The notes: a model not told the origin generated them from the sequence alone. A DNA stretch of 64,000 nucleotides from Haloferula rosea (GCF_016595525.1 NZ_JAENII010000015.1:51397-115396), one strand, 5' to 3'. Counted from the stretch's first letter, positions 1 through 9,696 are shown. Made by a program: numbers and translations.

Positions 1-1493
1 CAGCCATGGCAGAAACTGTGACGGAAACCGACGTAGCAGTGCGCACCGAAGTCGCCATGCAGGTCTTTCTTCCCCTCGGGAACGATCTCGTCGATCCGCG
101 CAGCGTTCTCGGTCCATGCCAGATCGAAATCCTCCCAGAAGGTGGTGGCGCCGAAGTCCAGCATGCCGCCCCAGTACTGGCTGATGATGTCGAGTGCCGC
201 GGCGGTTTCGCCCGCCTCCCCGAGGGCGCGGATCACGTAGTAGCCGTAGAAGGTCGAGAGGTCCTTGGGGCCACCGGCCTTCAGGACTTCGGCGACTTCC
301 TTGACGTCGCGCAGGCCCGCGAGGGCGGTGAGTGCCGCGGGGGATTTCCTACCGCTGGGTTCCGGGATGTGCTTGCGGAGCCGGGCTTCGGCATCGCGGC
401 ATACCTGGGCGGTCCCGGGGTCATCGAGAAGGTCCATGATGCGCGCTCCGCTGGCCATTGTCATGACCATCATCGCCTGGAGTCCTTCGTGGACGGCCTT
501 CTTGTTTTCGAAGGTCGGCCAATCGAGGAGTCGCATGCCGTCGAGCTTTTCGCTGCCGCTCTCGTCAATGAAGGTGGCGAGTCGGGGAAGGAGTTTCTGC
601 AGGTAGGCTTTCTGCTCGGCCAGGTAGGCCAGGTTTCCGTGCATCTTGTACCAATCCTCATGGATGATGATCCACCACATCGAGTAGCTGCTGATTCCGT
701 TCATCCACTCGGTCGGGGGCGTGATGTCGCGAATCATGTCGAGGCTGTCGGGGACCACCTCGTTGTGTCCGAACACGCTGCCGATGATGGATACCTCCGG
801 GTGCATGTCACCAAGCCAGACGAGGCGGTCGCGCTTGATGCCGTCCCACAGGTAGTCCTGCATGTTGAGGTGGACGGTCCATGCCCCCGTCTTCCAGATG
901 TCGTTCAGGCGCTCGTCGGAGGACTTGAAGGATCCAAGGTACGGAACATCCCGTATTTGAAGCATCGCCCTGACCTCGGCGAGGTGGACCGGGTGCTCCG
1001 GATCGACGGCATCGATGCGGACGAAGCGGAAGCCCGACGGGCCGACCATCTTCTTGCCCAGCCACGGGAGTTCGACGATCTGGTCGCGCAGCGCGTGGTC
1101 GTTCTGTGCGCCGCGTTCTCCGACATCGACCATGGTCTCCGCCACCGATTCGCCGAAGCGGATGCGTGCCTTGGGTGGCGTCTTGTCCTTGATCATGGGA
1201 GTGATGAGTTCGAGGTAGCCGCTGATCTCGGTGCCGAAGTCGAGAACGATGGAACCTTCCCCCCCGGACAGGACCGCCGGTTCGATCGGGCTCTTCAGCG
1301 CGGCTTGGCCGATGTTCGGCTTGAGCAGGTTCTCGGCGTTCTCCACGCCCTTGTCGCTGCTCCAGACGATGCGGGTGGGGGGCATGGCGAAGGTCGATAG
1401 GGCTGACTTCTCTCCGGGTATCGGGGTGGACGTGGGAGGGTTGGCCAGCACCGGTGCAAGCAGGGCGAAGGAGCAGAGAAGGATGGATTTCAT
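1..1493 (-). CDS. Alpha-L-rhamnosidase-like glycoside hydrolase (GH78 type), 3' end outside the window
   Basis: The frame starts at ATG 1493 and runs off the left edge after 497 codons with no stop, so the C-terminus is missing. The first 18 residues (MKSILLCSFALLAPVLAN) look like a Sec signal peptide. Residues 217-229 read DGIKRDRLVWLGD, which matches the GH78 motif DGxxRDRxxWxGD carrying acidic catalytic-site residues. An N-terminal beta-sandwich-like stretch precedes it and a helical (alpha/alpha)6-like part follows. The family removes terminal L-rhamnose from polysaccharides or glycosides; here the enzyme is probably periplasmic or secreted. The motif is seen directly and the substrate is inferred from the family. 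GH106 or another six-hairpin glycosidase is less likely given the motif. Confidence 0.8.
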   Translation of the reverse strand, partial: MKSILLCSFALLAPVLANPPTSTPIPGEKSALSTFAMPPTRIVWSSDKGVENAENLLKPNIGQAALKSPIEPAVLSGGEGSIVLDFGTEISGYLELITPMIKDKTPPKARIRFGESVAETMVDVGERGAQNDHALRDQIVELPWLGKKMVGPSGFRFVRIDAVDPEHPVHLAEVRAMLQIRDVPYLGSFKSSDERLNDIWKTGAWTVHLNMQDYLWDGIKRDRLVWLGDMHPEVSIIGSVFGHNEVVPDSLDMIRDITPPTEWMNGISSYSMWWIIIHEDWYKMHGNLAYLAEQKAYLQKLLPRLATFIDESGSEKLDGMRLLDWPTFENKKAVHEGLQAMMVMTMASGARIMDLLDDPGTAQVCRDAEARLRKHIPEPSGRKSPAALTALAGLRDVKEVAEVLKAGGPKDLSTFYGYYVIRALGEAGETAAALDIISQYWGGMLDFGATTFWEDFDLAWTENAARIDEIVPEGKKDLHGDFGAHCYVGFRHSFCHG

Positions 1494-1734
1494 GGTGGAG
1501 ATGGGTTCGAAGGTGTTGGAGGTCCGTGTTCCAAGCGTCCTGTGGAGCGAGGTGACGAGTGCCATGCCTCACGGAGGAATGTCGACCGAGTGCTTGGGGA
1601 GGACGTGCCGGAACTTGCGCCAAGAATCGATCCCTGTCAGGGAGAATTTCCGGGGTTTTGCACGGGTGTGCACGTGTCCCGTGGGAGGGGGCGCTGGCTT
1701 GGGCTTGAGGAGGAGGAAGGCTCCCGGTTGAGGC

Positions 1735-4700
1735 TCAGGGAGTGGCAATCGGTTGTACCTGCAGTCTCACGAACATGCGGGGATCCGGGGTCGGTCCTCC
1801 ATCGAGCGAGTCGGGAAGGATGATTTCCACCCATCCGTCGGAGGTGGGAGGCGAGGGAGTGATGGCGGAATCGAACAGCACATGGCTCCATTCTCTCGGG
1901 GCGGACCCTGCCTCCACCTGCCAGTGGATGTCGGTGGCTGCCGGGTTGTAGGGGAAGCGGTAGATGAGGCGGTGTTCCGTTTCGAGTTCGTCGTCGGTCA
2001 CGAGGCGTTGCACGAGAGACAGGCCGCTTTGGTCGACGATGGGCTGGTTCCGGTCGAAGCCGAGGGCGTAGCGCATCAGGTTGCTGATCCCGGATTGGGT
2101 CGGGTCGGTATCGGGTCCGGAGATGGCTGGGTCCGCCAGTTCGCCGGGTGAGAACTGGCTTTGCTGCCAACCGGCGAAGCTGGAAGACGTCGGGCGGCCC
2201 TCGACGGTGAGGTTGTCGAAACGATTGTTGCCGACGGTGCCGCCTGCGCCCTGGGCGAAGGTGACGCGGATGCCGAAGGCGGGATTGTCCGAGGCGCCCG
2301 GAGTTTCACCGAAGTCGAAGATCATGACGGGCACATCCTCGTCGTCGATATCGAGCACGGTGATCTGGGAGTGATTCAGCCAGGTGCTGCCTCCGTCGGT
2401 GGTGTAGTCGATGATCTGGATGCCTGCGCCGGAACCAGACCTCCGCGTTTCGTATTGGACGAGGATGTCCTGGAATCCGGTTGTCGGGATGTCGAAGCGC
2501 AGTTCGGTGCCCGGAGTGAGAGGGTTGTTGACGCGTTGGTGGTCGTCGGCGGGATCTCCCATGCGTGCGTTCAGGGCGGCGAAGTCCTTGCCATCGTCAT
2601 ACTCGACCTGGCCCACAGTGGATTCGGATCCACCCAGCAGGGTGAATGTGGGTTCGGCATCCTCATTATTGAAATTCCAGTAGTGGACGAGCGTGAAGGG
2701 CTCGGTCGCATTGGCATCGAAGGTGATGGGCTCCGACCAGTAGGACCAATTGCCATCGAGGTCCTTGTGGCGGACGCGGACACGGTAGCGCTCCCCGGCC
2801 TGGGCGATCCCGAGGGGAAAGGTGAAGGTGTCCGAACCGGGTGCCAGTTCGCCGGACGACCAGAGGGTTTGCAGTTCATAGCGCCACGGCGTTCCTGCGA
2901 TGTATCCCGGCAGGCCGGGTGCGCTGAGTCGCGCGATGCGCCACTCCGTGGCGGCTTGAGTTCCGGCGCCGTCGGGGTCCGAGAAGGGGGAGGAGGTGAA
3001 GGAGAGGTTGTCGACCGGGAAGCCCGGGTTGTTCGACGTGACGACGGGGCGATCCGGGAAGTCATCATGGATGTCGCCGATCGATGGGTTCACATTGGCA
3101 TTTCCCCAGCCGCCGTAGAGGCTTTCGAATTCGAGGTACTTGTAGCCGTAACCAAGTTGTCGGGTAGGATCGTTGTCGGTGCCGCCGCCGAAGCCATTGA
3201 CTGCTCTTCGTGACCAGGTTCCGCCGGGCCAGGTGGACGTCGCGTAGTTGACGAAGTAATTCATGATCCCCTCGTGGTCGGAGAATCCGTCGCTGTTCGG
3301 GTCGTCGAGAGAGCGGATCCACGAGTTGGTCCGGATCGTGCCGCCCAGGCCGCCGCGGGCATCGAACATGATGGCTCGGTAGAAGTTGCCCTTGTGGCTG
3401 GTCTGGCCGGAGTTGGCTCCATTGCCTCTGGTCCGGGGATGGAGGTTCCAGAGAGCGGCATCGATCTCCGCCCAGGTATTCGCTTCTCCGGGTGGGTTCA
3501 CGAAGGATGAGTATTCGGCAATCAACTGGCCGATCTGCCCTCCAGTGCTCGCTCGGTCTGAGCCGGCGAGGGAGAGGATCTCCCGGCAGCGGTTGCGGTA
3601 TTCGCGGGCGATGCCGGGATGGCGCATGATGGCGCGGAAGACGTTGGGTGCGCCGGCCACGACCACGCTGTCCATCGTTCCTCCCCAGTGGTGGGCGGGG
3701 ACATACATCATGTCGAGGTCGTAGGGGATGATGATCCAGCGTCCGTCCGAGGGCCGGCGGATGAAGCGGTAGTTGTCGCCGGGGCGGACGTCGATATTGC
3801 CGATGAGGCGGTTGATCGCGAGGAAGGTGAACAGGGCGTCGAGATCGACGTTGTCGCGATACCACTGTTCGGTCTGGCCTGATTGGGCGAGCCCGTTGCG
3901 GAAGGTGACCCAGTCGGACCCGTCCGTGGGCTGGCCGGGCGCCTGGCTTTCCAGGTCCCCGTTGTTGCCTTCGATGGCGTAGAGGTTGCCATCCTCAAGG
4001 CCGTGCTCGTCGGCGAAGTTGCCCTCTGTCGGCTCGAAACCCATGTAGAGACCCCAGAGGTCGCCGGTGTATTGGTCACCGGTGGACTCGGCGGCGGCAT
4101 CGATGATGCGGAACTGGAAATACTGGGTGTGTAGTGCTGCCATGCCGGCGAGTTGATAGAGCCGGTGGCTCGAGGCTTCCTCGACGCCGGCGGAGCCGCG
4201 GTTGATGGCGGCCCATGGGCTGGCGTTCGAGTTGATGGGCAGCTCGTTCCAGGTCTCGGCGTAGGGTTCACCGTAGTTGTTGTAGGCCTGAAAGTCCCGG
4301 GCGCGGTTGAAGCTGATCTTCCACTTGTTCTTGCCGCTCACGTAGGTCGATGCCTGCCCGCGGATGCGGTATTCCACATGGTCGTAGACCACTCCCCGCT
4401 GGATCAGGGTGCCGCGGAAACGGGTGTTGGTGTAGGAACCGTTGTACTGGCAGTTCGTGACGTCGGTCTCATTCGCGATGAGGTGGATGGCTGGCATTGA
4501 GCGCATCGTTTCCTCCGAAAAGCTCTGCGTCGGTGTAGTGGGTATGCCATTGAACGAGGTCGGACGCAGTGCGCCGCTCCAGGCGGGAATCCCGTCGTAG
4601 CAGAACCAGGCGAAATTCGGGGTTTCATCGTCGGGGTAGGGGGCCGTCGAGCTGTTGCCGAGGGTGTCGGCGAAGTCGATGCGGTAGCGGATGAGCCGCC

Positions 4701-6099
4701 GGTGAACCTGCAGCGTGCCCGGCAGGATGGCGGTATAGGTGCCGTCGCCCGATACGGCATCGCCGTTGGTGCCATTGTCGGACATGGGCACGCTGGTCCA
4801 GGAGGATTCGTAGGCGGCATCGGTGAGGCGGATGTAGCTTCCCGGATCGACGATCTGGTAGCGCAGGCTCACGGCCCCCATGCCATCCGGGTCCTCGATC
4901 TCTGCGGTGACGGTGACCGGCTCGCCCGATACGGGTTGCTGAGGGGTGTGGGTGACATCGAGGATGGAGGGGGCCGCCTGTGAGGTGGGAATCACGATCG
5001 AGTTCTGGGTCCCGGGGGTGGCTTCCGAATTCACCGAGCTCGGGAGCAGTTCGAGATCGAAGGAGAAGTCGCTGCTGCCGACGCGGGTATTGAGGGCGTG
5101 GACTGCGATCTGGTTGGTTCCTTCCTCGAGCACGCCGGACATGCCGGTGAGGACGAGGGTTTCCCATTCGGCTTCGTGGTTGATGCCGGTATCGTCGTGG
5201 TTCAGTTCTCCGGAAGGGACATGGAACCTGGCGACTTCACTGCCGTTGATCCAGACCACGCAGCCGTCGTCGACGCGGACCCGAAGGGTGAGTGCCGTCG
5301 GCACGGCGCCAGCCCCGATGGTGAATTCACGACGGAAATACACGCTGGTGTAGTTCTCGAGCATGTCGCCGAGGACCGTATTGTGGCCGGGATCTCCGTA
5401 GCCGATGGGAGTCTGTCCGGTGAGCCAGCCATTGTCGTTGAACGCGGCTTGTCGCCATGCGGTGATCGGGGATGAGGCTTCGCTGGTTCCCTTGAAGTAC
5501 TTCCAACCGGTGCTGGCCGGGCTGATCAGTGAGGAGGCAGGGTCACCGTATCCGGTGGATCGCCACGAGGAGCCAAGCGAGTTGTCCAGCAGGGGGTTCA
5601 TCAGTTCGGCGGAGGGGCCACCGCCATCGGCCATTGTCGGCCAGGGGAAGCCGGCCTGGTAATCGACTGAGTCCACCTTGCCGTCCGCTGCGTCCCGCAG
5701 CTCAATTTCCTCTCCCTTGGATGAGAGTTTCCCGGACCATGGGCCCAAGACGCCGGTGATCCCGTAGCGTGACTCAATGGTGGCCGGGTCCTGGGCAATC
5801 ACGAGGTAGCCTCCGGCCGGGATGGTGGTGCCCGGCGCGAAGGAGAACGAAACGGCGTCGGAGATGGCATGCCCGGTCAGATCGTAGGGGGCGTCGCCCG
5901 GATTGTGCAGTTCGATGAACTCTTCATAGAGTTCGTTCTCCGAAGAGTTGTAGTGGAACTCGTTGATCACTGCGAGGCCTACGGCTTCCAGGCGGCTGGT
6001 CGCAAATGCGATCAGCGCTGCACCTCCCAGCGTCAGGAGGGGCATTTGGCGAAGCGACCGATGCAGATTCGGCGCGAGGGTTCGGGGAGAACGATTCAT
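1735..6099 (-). CDS. Giant secreted protein with lamin-tail domain and CotH-kinase domain
   Basis: About 1454 residues from ATG 6099; an in-frame upstream ATG at 6144 would add 15 residues ahead of the signal peptide. A twin-arginine-free signal segment ends near residue 40. Residues about 45-155 form a lamin-tail (LTD) domain (INEFHYNSSENE, FIELHN). Residues about 540-800 form a CotH-like atypical kinase domain (RIRGQAS, KWKISFN, GLYMGFE, then IIPYDLDMMY). The C-terminal third is beta-rich, with a sequence like DYTTDGGSTW and a final segment typical of secreted verrucomicrobial proteins. CotH kinases of Bacillus phosphorylate spore coat proteins; the role of these very large bacterial surface versions is unknown. 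A weak promoter candidate (TTGACT at 6152-6157, 17 nt, ATGTTG) lies just upstream. The function call stops at domain level. Confidence 0.85.
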   Translation of the reverse strand: MNRSPRTLAPNLHRSLRQMPLLTLGGAALIAFATSRLEAVGLAVINEFHYNSSENELYEEFIELHNPGDAPYDLTGHAISDAVSFSFAPGTTIPAGGYLVIAQDPATIESRYGITGVLGPWSGKLSSKGEEIELRDAADGKVDSVDYQAGFPWPTMADGGGPSAELMNPLLDNSLGSSWRSTGYGDPASSLISPASTGWKYFKGTSEASSPITAWRQAAFNDNGWLTGQTPIGYGDPGHNTVLGDMLENYTSVYFRREFTIGAGAVPTALTLRVRVDDGCVVWINGSEVARFHVPSGELNHDDTGINHEAEWETLVLTGMSGVLEEGTNQIAVHALNTRVGSSDFSFDLELLPSSVNSEATPGTQNSIVIPTSQAAPSILDVTHTPQQPVSGEPVTVTAEIEDPDGMGAVSLRYQIVDPGSYIRLTDAAYESSWTSVPMSDNGTNGDAVSGDGTYTAILPGTLQVHRRLIRYRIDFADTLGNSSTAPYPDDETPNFAWFCYDGIPAWSGALRPTSFNGIPTTPTQSFSEETMRSMPAIHLIANETDVTNCQYNGSYTNTRFRGTLIQRGVVYDHVEYRIRGQASTYVSGKNKWKISFNRARDFQAYNNYGEPYAETWNELPINSNASPWAAINRGSAGVEEASSHRLYQLAGMAALHTQYFQFRIIDAAAESTGDQYTGDLWGLYMGFEPTEGNFADEHGLEDGNLYAIEGNNGDLESQAPGQPTDGSDWVTFRNGLAQSGQTEQWYRDNVDLDALFTFLAINRLIGNIDVRPGDNYRFIRRPSDGRWIIIPYDLDMMYVPAHHWGGTMDSVVVAGAPNVFRAIMRHPGIAREYRNRCREILSLAGSDRASTGGQIGQLIAEYSSFVNPPGEANTWAEIDAALWNLHPRTRGNGANSGQTSHKGNFYRAIMFDARGGLGGTIRTNSWIRSLDDPNSDGFSDHEGIMNYFVNYATSTWPGGTWSRRAVNGFGGGTDNDPTRQLGYGYKYLEFESLYGGWGNANVNPSIGDIHDDFPDRPVVTSNNPGFPVDNLSFTSSPFSDPDGAGTQAATEWRIARLSAPGLPGYIAGTPWRYELQTLWSSGELAPGSDTFTFPLGIAQAGERYRVRVRHKDLDGNWSYWSEPITFDANATEPFTLVHYWNFNNEDAEPTFTLLGGSESTVGQVEYDDGKDFAALNARMGDPADDHQRVNNPLTPGTELRFDIPTTGFQDILVQYETRRSGSGAGIQIIDYTTDGGSTWLNHSQITVLDIDDEDVPVMIFDFGETPGASDNPAFGIRVTFAQGAGGTVGNNRFDNLTVEGRPTSSSFAGWQQSQFSPGELADPAISGPDTDPTQSGISNLMRYALGFDRNQPIVDQSGLSLVQRLVTDDELETEHRLIYRFPYNPAATDIHWQVEAGSAPREWSHVLFDSAITPSPPTSDGWVEIILPDSLDGGPTPDPRMFVRLQVQPIATP

Positions 6100-6362
6100 G
6101 GAGGAACGGAGGAGGCGGTGGGCACAAGCAACATGCGGGCTCACGGAGTAGAGTCAATCGATGGGGGACTCGCAAAGCATACGTATTCTTTCGAGCGGTT
6201 TTTTGACTTAATCTGCCAATTTGCAGCCTGCGAGGGGCACAGGGTGCGCGATCCGGCTTGGGGGGGCGTTGCGGGAGTGACGCTCAGCGAGGCCGGGCTG
6301 GGGCCGGGGGGAATCCGATGTCGATCCGAAGGGCGGATCGGTCGTCGGGAAGTCACCCCTTG

Positions 6363-6381
6363 AACTCCCCGCGGGAGTTTT
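6363..6381 (+). repeat. Short hairpin AACTCCC-CGC-GGGAGTT
   Basis: A perfect 7-bp stem with a 3-nt loop, followed by TT. It could be a weak terminator or a REP-like palindrome. Other short hairpins with 3-nt loops occur near 35.7, 37.2 and 38.6 kb. Confidence 0.5.
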
Positions 6382-6413
6382 GCCAGTGGAGAGAAGACCT
6401 CTGCTTCTCCCTT

Positions 6414-6471
6414 ACGTCAGCGATCCTGGACCTGGTCCATTGGAGCCAAGGGGGGTCAGGACCGCTGACGT
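6414..6471. promoter_or_regulatory. Long inverted repeat upstream of the WYL regulator gene
   Basis: The left arm (6414-6432) begins ACGTCAGCGATCCTGG and the right arm (6454-6471) ends CGCTGACGT. The arms pair over about 18 positions with one substitution and one bulge around a 21-nt spacer. The repeat lies about 130-185 nt before the likely WYL start. It could be an operator for the regulator itself or an mRNA stem-loop. The symmetry is seen; the role is inferred. Confidence 0.45.
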
Positions 6472-6598
6472 ATTTTGGGGAGGAGATGTTTCGTGTGATC
6501 CAAGGGGGAGAACAACGCTCGCCAGTTTGCCTTCAGGTATCGGACAAATACGGGGGGATACTTCTTGTCTCTATAAGGATTGCGGGCAAGCTTGTGTC

Positions 6599-7612
6599 AT
6601 GCAGCAGCTTGGAGATCGCCGGGTTGGGGGGTCGCGGCGGCCGATGCATCGGATCCAATTGATTCATGCGGCCCTGAAGGAAGGGGGCTTCCCGAATTGT
6701 CGGACGCTTGCCGAGCGTCTCGAGGTGACGGACAAGACCGTGCAGCGGGACATTTCGTTCATGCGCGATGAACTGGGCCTTCCCTTGGAATACGATCGGA
6801 GCATGCATGGCTACACCTACACCTCGGGGGTGGACGAGTGTCCGAGCTTCGGGCTGGGTGCCAAGGAGTTGGCTGGCTATCTGCATGCGCGCGAGGCAAT
6901 CAGTGCGCTGAGTGGGACGGCCTTGGAGGAATCGATGCGCGATCTTTTTTCGACCCTGAACCACATGGTCGAGCGGCAGTTCGACATTTCCGGCGATGAT
7001 GTGGAGGCGTCCATCACCCGGCGTGCGAGCGGTGTGGCCAAGGCGGACCCGGAGACCTTTGGGCGTCTTGCGGAGGCTCTTCTCCGACGAAGGGAAGCGA
7101 CCTTGTTTTATCACAAGATTGGTGCCGAACGTTCCGAGCCGCGCCGGATCCGACCGTACCATCTGGGCGAGGTGGAGGGCTGCTGGTATGTGATCGGTCA
7201 CGACTTGCAGCGCGAGGCCTTGCGGACCTTTGCGCTGCCGCGGGTGTCGCGGGTGCGGGTGGAGGCGGTCGGCTTCGACAAGCCCGCCGACTTCGACGGG
7301 GCAGCCTACCTTGAGCGTTCGTTCAGTGTGTGGTCCGACGAGGAAGGGAAAGCGCTCCAGCAGGTTCGCGTGGAGCTGCGGGGCTATGCGGCGCGGATGG
7401 CGCAGGAGCGGCGCTGGCACCCCACGCAGGAGCTGAAGCGTCTGGATGCAGCGGGCGAGCGGGTGGAACTCCGCTTCATGCTCAGTCGGCCGGAGGAATT
7501 GTTCCGCTGGGTATTGAGCTGGGGAAGCAAGGCTCGGGTGATCGGGCCCGATGTGCTGAAGCAGCGGGTCGTGCGTGAGTTGGCACGGATGGGTGATGAG
7601 AGCGGCGCCTGA
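6599..7612 (+). CDS. WYL-domain transcriptional regulator with N-terminal HTH
   Basis: 337 residues from ATG 6599; ATG 6644 (MHRIQLIHAALKEGG) is an equally good alternative. The N-terminus has a DeoR/HTH_11-type helix-turn-helix (LAERLEVTDKTVQRDISFMR). The middle and C-terminal part is a WYL domain (YHKIGAERSEPRRIRPYHLG followed by WYVIGHD) and a WCX-like C-terminal extension (VIGPDVLKQRVVREL). WYL proteins are ligand-sensing regulators, often responding to nucleic-acid ligands or stress. No defence genes are adjacent, so the target is unknown. The inverted repeat at 6414-6471 may be its own operator. It is convergent with the next gene, with a 12-nt gap. Confidence 0.9.
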   Translation: MQQLGDRRVGGSRRPMHRIQLIHAALKEGGFPNCRTLAERLEVTDKTVQRDISFMRDELGLPLEYDRSMHGYTYTSGVDECPSFGLGAKELAGYLHAREAISALSGTALEESMRDLFSTLNHMVERQFDISGDDVEASITRRASGVAKADPETFGRLAEALLRRREATLFYHKIGAERSEPRRIRPYHLGEVEGCWYVIGHDLQREALRTFALPRVSRVRVEAVGFDKPADFDGAAYLERSFSVWSDEEGKALQQVRVELRGYAARMAQERRWHPTQELKRLDAAGERVELRFMLSRPEELFRWVLSWGSKARVIGPDVLKQRVVRELARMGDESGA

Positions 7613-7624
7613 GCCGGGGGGGGG

Positions 7625-8491
7625 TCAAGGGACGGGGATCTGCGGAATCTCGTAGTAATCGATGTCGGTATCGATCCGCCAGAAGGCGCTGCCGGAGGTG
7701 GGTTCGCTCAGCGACAGTATTCCTGCGTTTTCCGTGAGCGCACCGGGCATGTCGATGAAGTCGCTGTTACGGAGTCCGGTCGTCGCTTTCTGAGCGAGGT
7801 AGCTCTGTCCGTCGAGGAGGTCGAAGGATAGGTGGAAGCTGCCTCCGCTGGTCGCGACCTCAAGTTCGGGGACGATGACTTGGGGGAAAAGGACGAAGTC
7901 GTCGATGGCGACCCATTCGCCGTCGGCGGCGGAGGAGTTGGGGACGGCGCGGATGATGAATTCGTCGACATCCGAGAGGGTCAGGTCGTCCAACTCCACG
8001 GCGACCCAACCTGCATCGTAGTAGTACCAGGTGTCGTCGGTGAAACTGAAGGTCTCCCATGACCAGGAGGAGTCAGCGGCGGGGGTGACCGATGGGCTGT
8101 AGTACCAGCGTGCCTGGGGCACGGACCAGAAGGCGACGTCGACGAAGTTGATGTTGTTGGCATTCTCCGCGCTGAGATTGAATCCGACGCCTCCGGATTT
8201 GAGGGCGGCGAGGTTGCCGCTGAAGGCATCGTTCGAGGCGCCGAGGGTGGAGAAATGAAAATCCTGCCCGCCGCTGAAGTTGAAATAGATGGCGGGGTTC
8301 GTGGGTTCCGTGACGTCATCCCAGATGGGGAAGTAGTACTGGTCATCCGAGACGTTGTAGACCGACCAGGAGTCGGCATTGGTCGGGTGGGTGAAGCTTT
8401 CCCACGGTGCCCGGCTCTGGGCGCTCAGGGACGGGACTGCGAGGGTGAGTAGGACCGCGAGAGCGAGGGGAGGGCGGAAGCTGGGAACCAT
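7625..8491 (-). CDS. Secreted protein of unknown function
   Basis: 288 residues from ATG 8491. A clear Sec signal peptide (RPPLALAVLLTLAVPSLSA) cleaves near residue 24. The mature protein is rich in Trp, Tyr, Asp and Ser and looks like an all-beta jelly-roll of the carbohydrate-binding type (repeated patterns such as WVAIDDFVLFPQ). The last 80 residues resemble the C-terminal beta segment common in verrucomicrobial exported proteins (GQSYLAQKATTGL, FWRID). I do not recognise the family. It is divergent from the YheT-like gene, and the 119-nt gap holds both promoters. Confidence 0.75.
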   Translation of the reverse strand: MVPSFRPPLALAVLLTLAVPSLSAQSRAPWESFTHPTNADSWSVYNVSDDQYYFPIWDDVTEPTNPAIYFNFSGGQDFHFSTLGASNDAFSGNLAALKSGGVGFNLSAENANNINFVDVAFWSVPQARWYYSPSVTPAADSSWSWETFSFTDDTWYYYDAGWVAVELDDLTLSDVDEFIIRAVPNSSAADGEWVAIDDFVLFPQVIVPELEVATSGGSFHLSFDLLDGQSYLAQKATTGLRNSDFIDMPGALTENAGILSLSEPTSGSAFWRIDTDIDYYEIPQIPVP

Positions 8492-8610
8492 GACCCGGTA
8501 GGATGGGCGCCGACCGGGTTTTATTCATCCGGAGTTGTCCCCATTCGCGGCGTTCCGGCCGTGAACCGGCCGGGCTTGAATCCCGGCGGGCGGAGTCTTA
8601 AGGGGTGGGC

Positions 8611-9573
8611 ATGCCACTGGTGAGCGAATCGGACCATGTCGCCCCCTGGTGGTTGCCGGGCGGGCATCTGCAGACGATCGTGCCGTCCCTGTGGAGGAAA
8701 GTTTCCGCGCTCACGCGGAGGAGGGAGCGACTCGAGTTGGCGGATGGGGACTTTCTGGATCTCTGCTGGCATGGCGAGGGTGGGGAGCGTCTGGTGATTC
8801 TGTCCCATGGGCTCGAGGGGAGTGCGGAAGCCGCCTACATCCAGGGGATGGGCCGGGCGCTGGCGGCGGATGGGTGGGATGTGCTGGCATGGAATTACCG
8901 GGGGTGCAGCGGTGAGATGAACCGGCTGCCCCGTTTCTACCACAGTGGCGCGACCTGTGACCTGGCGGCGGTGGTGGAGCATGCGCTGGAAGTCCATCCG
9001 GCGAAGACGGTGGATCTGATCGGCTTCAGCCTGGGCGGGAACCTGACGCTCAAGTATCTCGGCGAGCTGGGTGAAGACGGATCGCCCCGTCTCGGGCGGG
9101 CGGTGGCGTTTTCGGTCCCTTGTGATCTGGCATGTTCTTCCCGGACGCTGACGACCGCCTTCAACCGCGAGGTCTACATGCGGCGATTCATCGTCTCGCT
9201 GGCGGAGAAGGTGCGGGCGAAGGCGGAGATGTTCCCGGATGAGCTCGATCCATCTCGCTTGGAGGGGGTGAAGACCTTCCGCGAGTTCGATGACCGGTTC
9301 ACGGCCCCCCTTCATGGATTCGAGGATGCCGCGGATTACTGGGCCCGCAGTAGCTCCCGGCCGTTTCTCCCGCAGATCCGCATTCCCGCGCTGCTGGTGA
9401 ATGCGGCGAATGATCCGTTCCTCGGTCCCGGCTGCTATCCGCGGGACGAAGCCCGGGACAGCGACTGGTTCCACCTGGAGGTTCCACGCGGCGGCGGGCA
9501 CGTGGGGTTCGGTGGATTGGGCCCGAACTGGGCGGAGAAGCGCGCTGTGAGATTTCTCAAGGGCGAGGGGTGA
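8611..9573 (+). CDS. YheT-family alpha/beta hydrolase
   Basis: 320 residues. ATG 8611 is preferred because AGGGG sits 6-10 nt upstream; the in-frame GTG at 8605 lies inside that ribosome-binding sequence. The protein starts with the typical YheT/ABHD1-3 block (PWWLPGGHLQTI). The nucleophile elbow is GFSLGG with Ser140, and the likely triad is completed by Asp268 (NAANDPF) and His297 (GGGHVGF). The family are predicted esterases or lipases, some acting on medium-chain esters or phospholipids. The catalytic residues are seen; the physiological substrate is unknown. Proximity to ileS carries no functional hint. Confidence 0.9.
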   Translation: MPLVSESDHVAPWWLPGGHLQTIVPSLWRKVSALTRRRERLELADGDFLDLCWHGEGGERLVILSHGLEGSAEAAYIQGMGRALAADGWDVLAWNYRGCSGEMNRLPRFYHSGATCDLAAVVEHALEVHPAKTVDLIGFSLGGNLTLKYLGELGEDGSPRLGRAVAFSVPCDLACSSRTLTTAFNREVYMRRFIVSLAEKVRAKAEMFPDELDPSRLEGVKTFREFDDRFTAPLHGFEDAADYWARSSSRPFLPQIRIPALLVNAANDPFLGPGCYPRDEARDSDWFHLEVPRGGGHVGFGGLGPNWAEKRAVRFLKGEG

Positions 9574-9651
9574 GCGGGGCTGCCGGAGAAGCGTGGATTT
9601 CCGCGGTATCGCGGGGTGGATGGGCCCGGAAATCGCGGGATTTCCCGGTGG

Positions 9652-9680
9652 TTGACCCGGGAGGGGAGGGTTGCTAGCGT
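9652..9680 (+). promoter_or_regulatory. Probable promoter of ileS-lspA
   Basis: TTGACC at 9652-9657, a 17-nt spacer, then TAGCGT at 9675-9680. The expected start point is about 10 nt before the ileS ATG, so the 5' leader would be very short and no T-box would fit. Confidence 0.6.
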
Positions 9681-9696
9681 CCGCGCCCTTTCGCCT

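Larger units (their letters stand above)
6100..6598. other. Intergenic region between divergent CotH and WYL genes
   Basis: About 500 bases with no convincing gene. The WYL frame stays open back to 6380, but that stretch has no protein-like character and crosses two palindromes, so it is read as untranslated leader. It contains a hairpin at 6363-6379 (AACTCCC-CGC-GGGAGTT followed by TT) and a long inverted repeat at 6414-6471, listed separately. A weak leftward promoter candidate (TTGACT-17-ATGTTG, 6157 to 6129) may serve the CotH gene. Confidence 0.5.

Noticed and set aside
6..1400. Long plus-strand open frame of 464 codons at the left edge
   Set aside because: It is antisense to the rhamnosidase, which has a signal peptide and a family motif; the plus frame has neither.
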